Positions 1-4,843 of a DNA stretch of 6,905 nucleotides are shown one piece after another; positions within the stretch are counted from its first letter, which is position 1, and each line of letters starts with the position of its first letter. Source of the stretch: Clostridioides sp. GTDB taxonomy: Bacteria; Bacillota; Clostridia; Peptostreptococcales; Peptostreptococcaceae. The translations under genes were made by a program, and so were the position numbers. The notes below the pieces were generated by a model that did no database searches, was not told where the DNA came from, and was given only the letters and a program-made list of their open reading frames with translations. The stretch is from the NCBI GenBank assembly GCA_031272305.1, contig JAISUA010000111.1:1-6905 (forward strand). Reading direction: 5' to 3'.

Positions 1-29
1 AAAAACACATCTTATCGTAAAATGAAACT

Positions 30-50
30 TAACTAAAAATAAATTAGTTA
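30..50. other. AT-rich perfect hairpin/palindrome near window start
   Basis: TAACTAA (30-36) and TTAGTTA (44-50) form a perfect 7 bp inverted repeat around a 7-base loop. No clear U-tract follows, so it is at best a weak terminator for a gene lying to the left of the window. It could equally be chance in AT-rich DNA. A reading frame open from base 1 stops at 34-36, inside the left arm, which would fit a gene end, but it is too short to call. Confidence 0.25.
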
Positions 51-92
51 TTGTAATTTAGGATTGGAATTTGGCGTGTAAATTAGCTTAAA

Positions 93-112
93 AATAATGA
101 TAATTATTTTCA
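93..112. promoter_or_regulatory. Fur box (ferric uptake regulator operator)
   Basis: TGATAATTATTTTCA at 98-112 matches the 7-1-7 Fur consensus TGATAAT-N-ATTATCA at 13 of 14 specified positions. The 19-base window 93-111 matches the classic GATAATGATAATCATTATC at 16 positions. Fur with Fe(II) normally represses iron uptake genes, and the next genes downstream are feoA-feoA-feoB, so function and context agree. The box ends 18 bases before the -35 of the best promoter (131-159). It overlaps the -10 of a weaker candidate promoter, TTGGCG (71-76), 16 bases, AATAAT (93-98), which may be the one it blocks. Confidence 0.75.
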
Positions 113-130
113 AAAAAAATTTCAATTCAC

Positions 131-159
131 TTGACTATTGTTATTGCTTTTGATAATAT
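131..159 (+). promoter_or_regulatory. sigma-A-type promoter of the feo operon
   Basis: TTGACT (131-136) and TAATAT (154-159) are separated by an optimal 17 bases. This is the best -35/-10 pair before feoA1. Transcription would start near 166 and leave a leader of about 170 bases before the first start codon. A second candidate, TTGGCG-16-AATAAT at 71-98, overlaps the Fur box. AT-rich DNA gives many false -10 boxes, so experimental start mapping would decide between them. Confidence 0.55.
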
Positions 160-189
160 AACTTTATTGATATTAGTAAAAACATAACA

Positions 190-283
190 TTAGATTAATA
201 GAAATTTAGTATTATCAAAACTAGAATTAATTATTAGATTAATAAAAGTTTATACTATCAAATATATAATTAATAAAGTTTAT
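190..283 (+). repeat. three degenerate AT-rich repeat copies in the feo leader
   Basis: Copy 1 (190-220) and copy 2 (234-263) both begin TTAGATTAATA and share the pattern of AAA, TTTA and TA(T/C)TATCAAA. Copy 3 (about 264-283) keeps only the core ATTAATAAAGTTTATA. The first two are spaced 44 bases apart and the last two about 30. TATTATCAA (210-218) is also the reverse complement of TTGATAATA (150-158). Apart from the operator and promoter listed separately, I see no gene in 1-334. The repeats could be degraded duplications, or a consequence of low complexity. Confidence 0.35.
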
Positions 284-334
284 AAAAAATAGTATTAAAA
301 ATATATACAATATAAAGCAAGTGAGGGGTTAGTA

Positions 335-547
335 ATGTTACCATTAAGTATGGCAAAAATAGGTGAAGATAATTTTATTAAAAAAGTCGGAGGAAAAACA
401 GAAACACGACAATTTCTTGAGAGATTAGGATTTGTCCAAGGGGCGAAGGTACAAATAGTATCTCAAAACGGTGGAAACGTCATAGTAAGCATAAAAGATT
501 CTCGTGTGGCAATCAGTAAAGAAATGGCCAACAAAATAATGGTGTAA
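335..547 (+). CDS. feoA: FeoA family protein, first copy (FeoA1)
   Basis: This is a 70-residue protein of the FeoA SH3-like domain family, small cytoplasmic partners of the FeoB Fe(II) permease. The core LGFVQGAKVQIVSQNGGNVI, with KDSRVAIS and MANKI near the C terminus, is the version often found as the first of two FeoA proteins in Firmicutes. It lacks the PxGDPIEVxVRGY segment of its neighbour, so the two are divergent paralogues rather than a recent duplication. The start at 335 has a GAGGGG Shine-Dalgarno site (323-328) about 6 bases upstream. An internal ATG at residue 6 is possible but lies further from the site. It is the first gene of the feo cluster, behind the Fur box. A gap of 83 bases separates it from feoA2. 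Confidence 0.9.
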   Translation: MLPLSMAKIGEDNFIKKVGGKTETRQFLERLGFVQGAKVQIVSQNGGNVIVSIKDSRVAISKEMANKIMV

Positions 548-550
548 GAT

Positions 551-592
551 TAATACGAGAAGTGCGTATGATACGAAGTTATAAAAATGGAT
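551..592 (+). repeat. degenerate copy A of the feo intergenic repeat
   Basis: Bases 551-573 match 862-884 at 20 of 23 positions, including the block GAGAAGTGCGTATGATA (557-573), which differs at one base. The right half is eroded: only AAAATGGAT (584-592), seen identically in the copy at 3441, remains, and the GTTTTCGCACTT arm is absent. The large hairpin of copy B therefore cannot form. It fills the spacer between feoA1 and feoA2. Confidence 0.55.
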
Positions 593-630
593 TGATAAAT
601 TATAAAAATTAGAATGCTAGGAGTGGAAAA

Positions 631-852
631 ATGAGAACTTTAAAATCAGTTAAAACGGGTGAAACTGTAAAAGTAAAAAAAATTGCTGGAGCAGGAGCAC
701 TTAAGAGAAGAATAATGGATATGGGTATAACTAAAGGAGTTGAAATTTTTATTAGAAAAGTAGCACCTTTAGGTGATCCTATAGAAGTAACAGTAAGAGG
801 ATATGAACTTTCTCTTAGAAAAGAAGATGCAGACATAATAGAAGTAGAATAA
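631..852 (+). CDS. feoA: FeoA family protein, second copy (FeoA2)
   Basis: This is a 73-residue canonical FeoA. It shows GETVKVKKIAGAGALKRRI, the MGITKGVEI turn, the family signature PLGDPIEVTVRGYELSLRK, and an acidic C-terminal end. FeoA proteins adopt an SH3-like fold and are thought to bind FeoB and modulate its GTPase or permease activity. The start at 631 follows AGGAG (619-623) by 7 bases. It lies 138 bases upstream of feoB, and that spacer holds two hairpins (870-907 and 915-957), so its stoichiometry to FeoB could be set by RNA structure. A 75-residue frame on the opposite strand is a shadow. Confidence 0.95.
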   Translation: MRTLKSVKTGETVKVKKIAGAGALKRRIMDMGITKGVEIFIRKVAPLGDPIEVTVRGYELSLRKEDADIIEVE

Positions 853-867
853 TATAGATATTATTAT

Positions 868-910
868 GAGAAGTGCATATGATAGAAAACGGATGTTTTC
901 GCACTTCGAA
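868..910 (+). repeat. feo intergenic repeat copy B, left module (bulged hairpin)
   Basis: GAAGTGC (870-876) pairs perfectly with GCACTTC (901-907). Inside it, GAAAAC (885-890) pairs with GTTTTC (895-900) around a GGAT tetraloop (891-894). The only unpaired bases in the stem are an 8-base left-side bulge, ATATGATA (877-884). Bases 877-910 recur at 3441-3474 with 2 mismatches in 34, and 868-884 recurs at 557-573 with 1 in 17. There is no U-tract, so it is not a standard terminator. It may be a small mobile repeat (MITE or REP-like) or an RNA stability or protein-binding element. Confidence 0.7.
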
Positions 911-914
911 TAAC

Positions 915-957
915 AAGACTTATCTCATTAGATTTTACTTAAGTGATGATAAGTCTT
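915..957 (+). other. stem-loop in the feoB leader (right module of copy B)
   Basis: AAGACTTATC (915-924) pairs with GATAAGTCTT (948-957) over 10 bp. TCA/TGA (925-927 with 944-946) extends the stem past a single bulged T at 947. It ends 16 bases before the feoB Shine-Dalgarno AGGAGG (974-979). No U-tract follows, so termination is unlikely. Effects on message processing, 5' protection of feoB after cleavage, or ribosome loading are possible. The sequence is collinear with 3528-3571 downstream of the operon. Confidence 0.6.
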
Positions 958-990
958 AATATGAGAAAAAATTAGGAGGATTAAATTAAG

Positions 991-3171
991 ATGGGAGTAA
1001 AAATTGCTTTAGCAGGCAATCCTAATGCTGGTAAAACAACTTTGTTCAATGCTTTGACAGGTTCGAATCAGTTTGTTGGAAACTGGCCAGGAGTTACAGT
1101 AGAAAAAAAGGAAGGAAAATTAAAAGGGCATAAAGATGTGATAGTTGTCGATTTACCTGGTATATATTCACTGTCACCATATACACTTGAAGAAGTTGTA
1201 TCCAGAAATTATCTTATAGATGAAAAACCAGATGTAATTTTAAATGTTATTGATGGAACAAATTTAGAAAGAAATTTATATCTTACAACACAACTTACAG
1301 AGATGGGAATTCCAGTAATTGTTGCAATCAATATGATTGATGTGGTAAGAAAAAATGGAGATAAAATAAATATAGAAAGACTTTCAAAAGAATTAGGTTG
1401 CAAAGTAGTAGAAATATCAGCACTTAAAGGTACAGGAATAAAAGAAGCATCAGAAGAAGCTGTACGTTTAGCTTACGGAGGAAAAACATTTCCACAACAT
1501 ACTTTTGGAGGGATTGTTGAGCATGCACTTGCTCACATAGAAGAAGCAGTACTACATGATTTTCCAGAAGAACAACAAAGATGGTATGCTATTAAATTAT
1601 TTGAACGTGATGAAAAAATAATTGAAAAGCTTAATATCGAAGAAGAAAAAATTGCTCATATTGAAAATGATATCGTAAAATGTGAAGATGATCTTGATGA
1701 TGATTCAGAAAGTATTATAACAACAGAAAGATATAATTACATTGATTCTATCATTAAACATTGTTATATAAATAAAACAAGAGCAAAACTAACTTCATCT
1801 GACAAGATAGATAGAGTAGTAACAAACAGATGGTTAGCACTTCCTATATTTGCAGTAGTGATGTTTGCAGTATATTATGTATCTGTAACAACTGTTGGAG
1901 GTTGGGCTACTGATTGGGCTAATGATGGTGTTTTCGGTGAAGGATGGAATTTATTTGGAGCACACATTCCTGGTGTACCAATGGTAATCGAAAATTTATT
2001 GACTTCAATAAATTGTTCAGAGTGGCTACAATCACTGATTATTGATGGAATAGTAGCAGGTGTAGGAGCTGTACTTGGATTTGTACCTCAAATTGTGATT
2101 TTATTTATATTCCTTGCATTCTTAGAAGCTTGTGGATATATGGCAAGAGTTGCATTTATAATGGATAGGATTTTCCGTAAATTTGGCCTATCAGGAAAAT
2201 CATTTATACCTATGCTTATAGGTACAGGTTGTGGTGTACCAGCAATTATGGCATCAAGAACAATAGAAAATGATCGTGATAGAAAGATGACTATTATGAC
2301 AACTACATTTATACCTTGCAGTGCTAAATTACCTATAATAGCACTTATAGCAGGAGCTTTGTTTGGTGGAGCATGGTGGGTTTCTCCAAGTGCGTATTTT
2401 GTAGGTGTCGTAGCAATTATTACATCAGGTATCATTCTTAAGAAGACACCTCTTTTTGAAGGTGATGTAGCTCCATTTGTTATGGAACTTCCTGCATATC
2501 ACTGGCCTACAGTTGGTAATATTGCTAGAAGCGTTTGGGAAAGATCTTGGTCTTTCATTAAAAAGGCTGGAACACTTATATTACTTGCAACTATTGTAGT
2601 ATGGTTTGCATCAGAATATGGATTTGGTCCTGACGGATTTGGTGTTGTTGAAGATATGTCAGATAGTGTACTTGCTAAAATAGGTTCAGCAATATCATGG
2701 ATATTTATCCCGCTTGGATGGGGAAATTGGAAAGCAGCTGTTGCAGCTATAACAGGACTTATGGCAAAAGAAAATGTGGTTGGAACATTTGGTATTCTAT
2801 ATGGATTTGCAGAAGTAGGAGAATCAGGAGAAGAAGTTTGGAGAAATTTAGCAGCTAATTTCACTGGAGTAGCAGCATATTCATTCTTAGTATTCAATTT
2901 ACTTTGTGCACCTTGTTTCGCAGCTATGGGAGCAATTAGAAGGGAAATGAACAATACAAAATGGTTTTTAACTGCTATAGGTTATCAATGTGGATTTGCA
3001 TATGTAATATCTCTTATGATATATCAAATAGGAACTTTTTTAACAACAGGAAAATTTGGATTTGGTACAATAGTAGGATTTGTAACATTAGGACTTTTCG
3101 TGTGGTTATTAGTTAGAAAACATAGAGATTCTAATGACATAAGAAAAAGAAAAATTACAGAAGCACTATAA
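991..3171 (+). CDS. feoB: FeoB, GTPase-coupled ferrous iron permease
   Basis: This 726-residue inner membrane protein takes up Fe(II). Its N-terminal G domain has all five motifs: G1 GNPNAGKTT (9-17), G2 T36 in NWPGVTVEKK, G3 DLPG (54-57), G4 NMID (114-117) and G5 SALKG (143-147). A helical regulatory region follows, with an acidic stretch at about 217-241. The permease half begins near W281. It carries the conserved gate motifs GTGCGVP (411-417, Cys414) and PCSAKLP (442-448, Cys443), MAKEN, and LLCAPC (638-642 region), with the last membrane helix near 693-713 and a short basic tail. Length and motif set are those of an intact, normal FeoB. The start at 991 follows AGGAGGA (974-980). It is preceded by two feoA genes and followed 47 bases later by a Cys-rich partner, and is probably repressed by Fur through the operator at 93-112. 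Confidence 0.98.
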   Translation: MGVKIALAGNPNAGKTTLFNALTGSNQFVGNWPGVTVEKKEGKLKGHKDVIVVDLPGIYSLSPYTLEEVVSRNYLIDEKPDVILNVIDGTNLERNLYLTTQLTEMGIPVIVAINMIDVVRKNGDKINIERLSKELGCKVVEISALKGTGIKEASEEAVRLAYGGKTFPQHTFGGIVEHALAHIEEAVLHDFPEEQQRWYAIKLFERDEKIIEKLNIEEEKIAHIENDIVKCEDDLDDDSESIITTERYNYIDSIIKHCYINKTRAKLTSSDKIDRVVTNRWLALPIFAVVMFAVYYVSVTTVGGWATDWANDGVFGEGWNLFGAHIPGVPMVIENLLTSINCSEWLQSLIIDGIVAGVGAVLGFVPQIVILFIFLAFLEACGYMARVAFIMDRIFRKFGLSGKSFIPMLIGTGCGVPAIMASRTIENDRDRKMTIMTTTFIPCSAKLPIIALIAGALFGGAWWVSPSAYFVGVVAIITSGIILKKTPLFEGDVAPFVMELPAYHWPTVGNIARSVWERSWSFIKKAGTLILLATIVVWFASEYGFGPDGFGVVEDMSDSVLAKIGSAISWIFIPLGWGNWKAAVAAITGLMAKENVVGTFGILYGFAEVGESGEEVWRNLAANFTGVAAYSFLVFNLLCAPCFAAMGAIRREMNNTKWFLTAIGYQCGFAYVISLMIYQIGTFLTTGKFGFGTIVGFVTLGLFVWLLVRKHRDSNDIRKRKITEAL

Positions 3172-3207
3172 TTAATATAATTATATGTCAAAATGAAAGT
3201 TATAAAG

Positions 3208-3221
3208 AAGGTGATTGTTTG
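3208..3221 (+). promoter_or_regulatory. Shine-Dalgarno and TTG start of the Cys-rich FeoB partner
   Basis: AAGGTGAT (3208-3215) pairs with the extreme 3' end of 16S rRNA and fixes TTG at 3219-3221 as the start. No in-frame ATG or GTG lies nearby upstream. The close frames starting at 3211 (GTG) and 3215 (TTG) hit stops within a few codons. Confidence 0.7.
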
Positions 3222-3389
3222 GGAACACTTATTGTTAGTGTGATTTTGATTATAGTAGTTGTTGCTATAATTCGTGGAATGATCAAAGACAAAAAGAACG
3301 GAAATTCATGTGGTTCTTGTAATTGCTCTTGTGGTTGCTCCAGTTGCACAAGTAATAGAGAAGATAATTCTAATAGAGAAAGCGAATAG
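3219..3389 (+). CDS. FeoB-associated Cys-rich membrane protein (small, TTG start)
   Basis: This is a 56-residue protein read from TTG 3219 to TAG 3387-3389. It has one hydrophobic segment (about residues 4-18, VSVILIIVVVAII), then a basic stretch RGMIKDKK. A cysteine cluster follows: Cys31, 34, 36, 38, 40 and 43 (C-x2-C-x-C-x-C-x-C-x2-C). The tail is polar. This layout and its position directly after feoB match the FeoB-associated Cys-rich membrane protein family of Firmicutes. The role is unproven; the cysteines suggest binding of Fe(II) or another soft metal at the membrane, next to FeoB. It lies 47 bases after feoB with no terminator between, so it should share the transcript. The tail holds an 18-base near-duplication (TAATAGAGAA at 3353 and 3371). 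The short length and non-ATG start make it easy to miss. Confidence 0.88.
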   Translation: MGTLIVSVILIIVVVAIIRGMIKDKKNGNSCGSCNCSCGCSSCTSNREDNSNRESE

Positions 3390-3440
3390 TTAGATTTATT
3401 AAATCAAGAAAAATATAAAGAATAAAGATAAAGAATAAAT

Positions 3441-3474
3441 ATATGATAGAAAATGGATGTTTTCGCACTTTGAA
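3441..3474 (+). repeat. feo intergenic repeat copy C, left module
   Basis: Bases 3441-3474 match 877-910 at 32 of 34 positions. The inner stem is kept: GAAAAT (3449-3454) with GTTTTC (3459-3464), one G-T wobble, and loop GGAT. The outer left arm GAAGTGC is missing. An A-rich 13-base-period repeat stands in its place (AAAGAATAAA at 3417-3426 and 3430-3439). The right module recurs at 3528-3571, displaced by about 50 extra bases compared with copy B. Confidence 0.7.
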
Positions 3475-3481
3475 CCAAATA

Positions 3482-3527
3482 GGAAACTTCTATAACGAAA
3501 ATCAAAGATTTTCTATCTCAGTTTTTT
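3482..3527 (+). terminator. possible weak Rho-independent terminator after the feo cluster
   Basis: GAAAATC (3497-3503) pairs with GATTTTC (3507-3513) around an AAA loop. Further out, AAACT (3484-3488) can pair with AGTTT (3520-3524), followed by a T-run that ends at 3527. The internal loop between the two stems is uneven and the stem is AT-rich, so termination would be weak. It sits in the roughly 50 bases that copy C has and copy B lacks. Confidence 0.35.
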
Positions 3528-3564
3528 CAAGACTTATTACCTTGATTTTATTTCAAGTTATTAT

Positions 3565-3608
3565 GAGGCTGAACATTAAATTTATTTTGATGTTACAGCC
3601 TCTTTTTT
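3565..3608 (+). terminator. Rho-independent terminator of the feo operon
   Basis: GAGGCTG (3565-3571) pairs with CAGCCTC (3596-3602), and AACAT (3572-3576) continues with ATGTT (3590-3594) past one bulged A. Six T residues (3603-3608) follow directly. It lies 175 bases after the Cys-rich protein's stop and is the strongest terminator in the window. Its left arm overlaps a competing upstream pairing (3530-3536 with 3564-3570). Confidence 0.85.
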
Positions 3609-3672
3609 AATGTGTAAAAATTTATCTTCGAACTAAGCATGAAAAAGGTAATCAGGAAAAATACTATTTTAC

Positions 3673-3701
3673 TTGACCAGACAAATATTTTCCTATACAA
3701 T
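3673..3701 (+). promoter_or_regulatory. sigma-A-type promoter for the 299-residue protein gene
   Basis: TTGACC (3673-3678) and TACAAT (3696-3701) are each one base off consensus with an exact 17-base spacer. It lies past the feo terminator, so the gene at 3870 is likely a separate transcription unit. The leader would be about 160 bases, with a weak AT hairpin AAACTTT/AAAGTTT (3753-3759 with 3778-3784). I see no gene in 3390-3869 and no Fur-box match near this promoter. Confidence 0.55.
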
Positions 3702-3869
3702 TATAAAATAGCATTTATTTAAAAATATAATTTTTATATAAGTATGAACATTAAACTTTTATACACGTAGGATATTTAAAGTTTCATACAAATATAAGTT
3801 TTATTTAAATGGTATTTTTTGCTGTAATTCTAATATAAAATTTTTTAGGGGTATATATGGAGTAATTTT

Positions 3870-4769
3870 ATGGATAAAAACAATATACAAACAATAATAA
3901 TTTTTATAGTAATAATAACTATTTTAGCTTTTAATGATTCATCAGTGAAAGATGGCACTATGATGACTTCTACTCAAGCAATCAAAAAAGTGGATACTCT
4001 TTTGAAATACAAATTTTCCGATGAATCGGAACTTGGTGGAAAATATACTTTTGATATGTATAACAAATTAATAGAATATGAAACAAACAATATATTTATA
4101 ATATATTTATATCAAAACAACAAAGGAATTCGTATAAATTCTGCTTCTCAATTAGAAAATATATTTAAAAATTTAACTGATGATGAAAAAGAAGAATTGA
4201 AATTAGTTGTTTACGATAAAGGGTATAAACAAGTTGATGGAAAAATGGTTGGACAAGTAAAAACTAATTATGAATTTATAAAACCTTTTTCATATAAAGT
4301 GAATCACAAGAAATATCCTGACCTACTTAATCAAGATGAAGTTATTTACGATATGGATTATATACAAAAGTATTTAATCAAAGCAACGAAATCACATATT
4401 ATTGATAAGAACAGTATAGAATATGTAGGTTTGAATGGTGAAAAAGAAGGAACTGTTACAAGCAAAAATACATCTATAAGCCATATAAAAGGTATAAGAT
4501 TCAAAACAGGTGATGGAAAAACACATCAAATAAATGTAGGTGACTATGTGCCAGATTTTAGAGTTGGGATAGATTCTTACGGTAAAGAAATAAAACTTTC
4601 AAAATCAAAAAGTACTGATGATATTAAGTTTGAAGAAGTAAGTGAAAATGTTAAGAAAAGTTTGGTTGGATTTAAAAATTTGACTGAAGAAAAAGATTCC
4701 TCTAAAGATTTAACAGCTACAATTTACGATATTTATAATATTTCAGATAAAATCTACGAATGGGAATAA
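3870..4769 (+). CDS. hypothetical membrane-anchored protein, 299 residues
   Basis: I do not recognise this family. The protein opens with a short polar stretch and a single hydrophobic segment at about residues 8-21, rich in Ile and Val. With no lipobox and no clear signal peptidase site, it looks like an N-terminal anchor with the remaining roughly 275 residues probably outside the cell. That part is hydrophilic and rich in Lys, Asp, Glu, Asn, Ile and Tyr. It has no cysteine and a single tryptophan, next to last. A linker-like, charged segment lies near the C terminus. The start at 3870 has GGAG (3859-3862) 7 bases upstream. Base and codon use resemble the neighbours, so there is no sign of recent transfer. 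It has its own likely promoter and sits 74 bases before rnr. Extracytoplasmic location is inference. Confidence 0.8.
   Translation: MDKNNIQTIIIFIVIITILAFNDSSVKDGTMMTSTQAIKKVDTLLKYKFSDESELGGKYTFDMYNKLIEYETNNIFIIYLYQNNKGIRINSASQLENIFKNLTDDEKEELKLVVYDKGYKQVDGKMVGQVKTNYEFIKPFSYKVNHKKYPDLLNQDEVIYDMDYIQKYLIKATKSHIIDKNSIEYVGLNGEKEGTVTSKNTSISHIKGIRFKTGDGKTHQINVGDYVPDFRVGIDSYGKEIKLSKSKSTDDIKFEEVSENVKKSLVGFKNLTEEKDSSKDLTATIYDIYNISDKIYEWE
4710..4739 (+). promoter_or_regulatory. candidate rnr promoter inside the upstream gene
   Basis: TTAACA (4710-4715, 5 of 6) and a perfect TATAAT (4734-4739) are 18 bases apart, inside the last codons of the preceding gene. A transcript from here would start near 4747 and carry a leader of about 95 bases containing the hairpin at 4781-4826. 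Co-transcription of rnr with the upstream gene remains possible, since no clear terminator separates them. Confidence 0.45.
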
Positions 4770-4780
4770 ATTATAAAGAG

Positions 4781-4826
4781 AAACTAAAGAAAAGACTAAA
4801 AAATAAAAAATATTTAGTTTTAGTTT
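4781..4826 (+). other. long AT-rich bulged hairpin in the rnr leader
   Basis: AAACTAAA (4781-4788) pairs with TTTAGTTT (4819-4826), and ACTAAA (4795-4800) pairs with TTTAGT (4813-4818). The 14 bp are interrupted only by a 6-base left bulge, GAAAAG. The loop is an A/T-only 12-mer. No T-run follows and the rnr Shine-Dalgarno site begins 5 bases later (4831-4836), so it looks more like a leader structure than a terminator. An AT-only stem could be chance. Confidence 0.4.
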
Positions 4827-4843
4827 GAAGAGGGAGAGAAATT

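Noticed and set aside
1..36. Frame open from base 1 with a stop at 34-36, possibly the end of an upstream gene
   Set aside because: Eleven codons are too few to support a gene, and all frames in such DNA stop quickly.
609..836. Minus-strand frame opposite feoA2
   Set aside because: It is a shadow of a clear FeoA gene, with low-complexity Ser/Ile/Pro content and no protein-like motif.
551..957. CRISPR-like array from repeated intergenic blocks
   Set aside because: Copies are only in gene spacers, degenerate, unequal in length and separated by a gene, with no regular spacers and no cas genes.
853..990. Metal-sensing riboswitch before feoB
   Set aside because: The two simple stem-loops lack the conserved multi-helix junctions and G-rich cores of known metal riboswitches, and no expression platform is evident.
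2088..2954. Two minus-strand frames of 115 and 151 residues opposite feoB
   Set aside because: Both are mirror images of the FeoB membrane region, whose own frame has all expected motifs.
3563..3610. A 15-codon ATG frame across the terminator
   Set aside because: It has no Shine-Dalgarno site and its bases are explained by the terminator hairpin and T-run.
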